A DNA stretch of 64,000 nucleotides from an uncultured Bacteroidales bacterium (GTDB taxonomy: Bacteria > Bacteroidota > Bacteroidia > Bacteroidales > Barnesiellaceae): NCBI GenBank assembly GCA_949298955.1, contig CASFYQ010000007.1, positions 62,001 to 126,000 on the forward strand. Direction: 5' to 3'. Numbering within the stretch: position 1 is the first letter of the stretch; every line of letters starts with the position of its first letter. Below are positions 62,650 through 64,000 of the stretch, in pieces. The notes under the pieces were generated by a model. It worked only from the letters and a program-made list of their open reading frames with translations. It had not been told where the DNA came from and ran no database searches. A program made the position numbers and the translations under genes.

Positions 62650-63873
62650 TCACCGCAACTCGAGCGTGCGCTGCATCACGAGATGCTCGTGCAACTCATC
62701 GGTTTCGAGATAGAGATTCACCTGGTAACGCCCGGCCCGGAAGGTGTCGACAGAGCCATCGGAGCGCTCGTACCAGAAGGTGCCCGAGATTTCAAAATCT
62801 CTATAATAAAGGCTTTGCGGGTCAAACGGTTCTGTCTCCCGCTCTCTGGAACAGGAGTATATGAGATTACCGTCCAGATAAAATTTGAACGTCAGCTTCA
62901 AGGGGTGTCCCACCTCAATCGAATGCCACTGAAATCCGGCAACCACATATTTATAGGCATTGGCCTTGAACGGGAGTTGTTTGGCCACACCCCCGTTGAG
63001 AAGTTCCAGCCCGCAATCATAAGCAACCCAGTCTGTCATTTCCTGCTCTTCGTTATAGAAATAGAATACCAGCGCCACCGGATCGATCCAACCGCGCTGC
63101 ATGGGCGATTTCTCCACCTCGAATCGTCCATTGCCTATTTGCCGCCCCTTGTAGCACAGCAGGTAGGTGTAATGGCCCGGATCATACGAGGTACCCGAAT
63201 CGCTGCCCCAGCCGCACATCTGCAACCAACCGCCGTCGGGGTCGAGGGTCACCGTGTGATCGAAGCGACTCGTCTTGCCCGTCTGTTCGTTTCTGATTTC
63301 CACATCATAGGTAATTTCTCGCTCGACTCCCGACAGGCTGGAATACCGGCACCGCATGGCAATATACCGGGGCGACATGAAACGCCCGGTACCCCAGTCG
63401 TCGATTACTGTCTGCTCGCTGTCGTTGTTGCGGAACTGGAAATCCGATTCGATACGAATCCACCCCTGCTCGTCCCAAAGTTCTTCGACCGGGACAATGT
63501 GGAGCCGGGAACTAATTATAAGTTCTCCTTTCTTATCTAAAAGCTCATATTCCCACCAGCCCACGGTTTTAAAAGCGGTTCCCTCTTCCGCCCCCCAGGC
63601 CGGCAGATTGGCCAGCCGGTTCTCACAAATCTGCAAGGGCGCCTCGAAATCATAGCTGTTCACCTTGCCATCGGGAGCCGTTATGCGCACCGTCATCGTA
63701 ACCTTGCGCTCGATACGCGAGGTTATCCTCGCCACGGGCATCACATAGCGAGCGTTGTTATAAAGCCTATTCTCCGGACGGGAATCCCGTTTACCGTCTT
63801 TTCCCACCTCACAAAAATTGAGCGCATGGACTTTATAGCCCCGGTCTCTCTTGAAAAAATCAAACAGTCCCAT
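62650..63873 (-). CDS. Three-repeat beta-sandwich protein of unknown function
   Basis: Cytoplasmic protein of 407 residues starting MGLFDFFKRDRGYKVHAL, with no signal peptide or membrane helix. It seems to hold three similar beta-sandwich units, each ending in a strand pair of the form G-x-Y/W-x-(V/Y)-x-L-x-x-x-G...V: GWWEYELLDKKGELIISSR, GHYTYLLCYKGRQIGNGRF and GRYQVNLYLETDELHEHLV. It is 107 bases upstream of the RyR gene. A second copy of this gene seems to end at 63972. I cannot assign a function. Confidence 0.7.
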   Translation of the reverse strand: MGLFDFFKRDRGYKVHALNFCEVGKDGKRDSRPENRLYNNARYVMPVARITSRIERKVTMTVRITAPDGKVNSYDFEAPLQICENRLANLPAWGAEEGTAFKTVGWWEYELLDKKGELIISSRLHIVPVEELWDEQGWIRIESDFQFRNNDSEQTVIDDWGTGRFMSPRYIAMRCRYSSLSGVEREITYDVEIRNEQTGKTSRFDHTVTLDPDGGWLQMCGWGSDSGTSYDPGHYTYLLCYKGRQIGNGRFEVEKSPMQRGWIDPVALVFYFYNEEQEMTDWVAYDCGLELLNGGVAKQLPFKANAYKYVVAGFQWHSIEVGHPLKLTFKFYLDGNLIYSCSRERETEPFDPQSLYYRDFEISGTFWYERSDGSVDTFRAGRYQVNLYLETDELHEHLVMQRTLELR

Positions 63874-63971
63874 AAGTCTTATTAGATGAGGTTAATGAGT
63901 GATTATGCGAATATACAAAAGCAACAAATAATCCATGAGGGCCACTCTTACCCGGGTCACCCTTTTTCGAC

Positions 63972-64000
63972 CTATCTCAAATCAATCGTCTGCTGCATGA
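63972..64000 (-). CDS. C-terminus of a tandem paralogue of the beta-sandwich gene (cut by window edge)
   Basis: The last eight codons on the minus strand read MQQTIDLR then TAG, closely matching the end of the neighbour (MQRTLELR and stop). The preceding partial codon is xTC. This small match suggests a tandem paralogue whose body lies beyond the window. Ninety-eight bases separate its stop from the next ATG. Confidence 0.5.

Overview
The window comes from a member of the Bacteroidales, most likely a gut commensal. Most recognisable promoters carry the Bacteroidetes -7 element TAnnTTTG (usually TATCTTTG or TACCTTTG), often with TTTG 18-20 bases upstream. The gene content fits: gldH, a PSP1/RicT homologue, a PCMD-domain protein, DUF3256, a TonB-dependent receptor of the OMP_b-brl_3 type and a PiT transporter with a PhoU-like tail. 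The neutral base composition of the core resembles a Barnesiella-like lineage, but that assignment is a guess.

Layout. 1-4921 (minus) is a cvpA-sufB-sufC-sufD-sufS operon for Fe-S assembly, cut at the left edge inside sufS. 5070-9792 (minus) is the rimP-nusA-infB translation/transcription operon, with an apparent terminator-attenuator in its leader. 9968-18025 holds a YgjP-like protease, a padR-pspC stress pair, a CBS protein with nadK, a pdxJ-exbB-exbD-tonB operon and a PCMD protein. 18369-22046 (plus) is a compact four-gene operon: a SRD5A-like steroid 5-alpha-reductase, an Old-Yellow-type flavin reductase and two short-chain dehydrogenases. I read it as a bile-acid/steroid-hormone transforming cluster. 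22727-29222 carries fba, speA, truA, a GNAT enzyme, lgt and an EamA transporter with a structured leader. 29372-32783 holds DUF3256, a small XRE regulator preceded by a long hairpin, a TolB-like lipoprotein and an outer-membrane barrel. 32981-37384 (minus) holds rluB-type, asnS and purB. 37510-38154 holds three tandem tRNA-Val genes and an initiator tRNA. 38394-42087 holds tetR-fabG and a TonB-dependent receptor. 42342-44510 is a convergent pair of rRNA-maturation genes (RluA-type, DbpA-like) whose promoters are a shared 37-bp inverted repeat. 45026-53006 holds a phosphate transporter, gldH, ricT-like, rny, zapA, a zapB-like gene and dinB.

53112-56464 is an AT-rich island of about 3 kb between 170-bp direct copies of the 3' end of the GGGtGRT gene. 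It carries an XRE gene with a hairpin leader and three exported proteins. 56360-58090 is the GGGtGRT/NifU-like pair. 58244-64000 (minus) is a tight operon: tandem beta-sandwich proteins, a stand-alone RyR-domain protein, a CASTOR/POLLUX-like ion channel with RCK domains and a C-terminal RyR domain, and a membrane-anchored MutS-like ATPase. This operon, the steroid cluster and the duplicated-end island are the three parts I would look at first.
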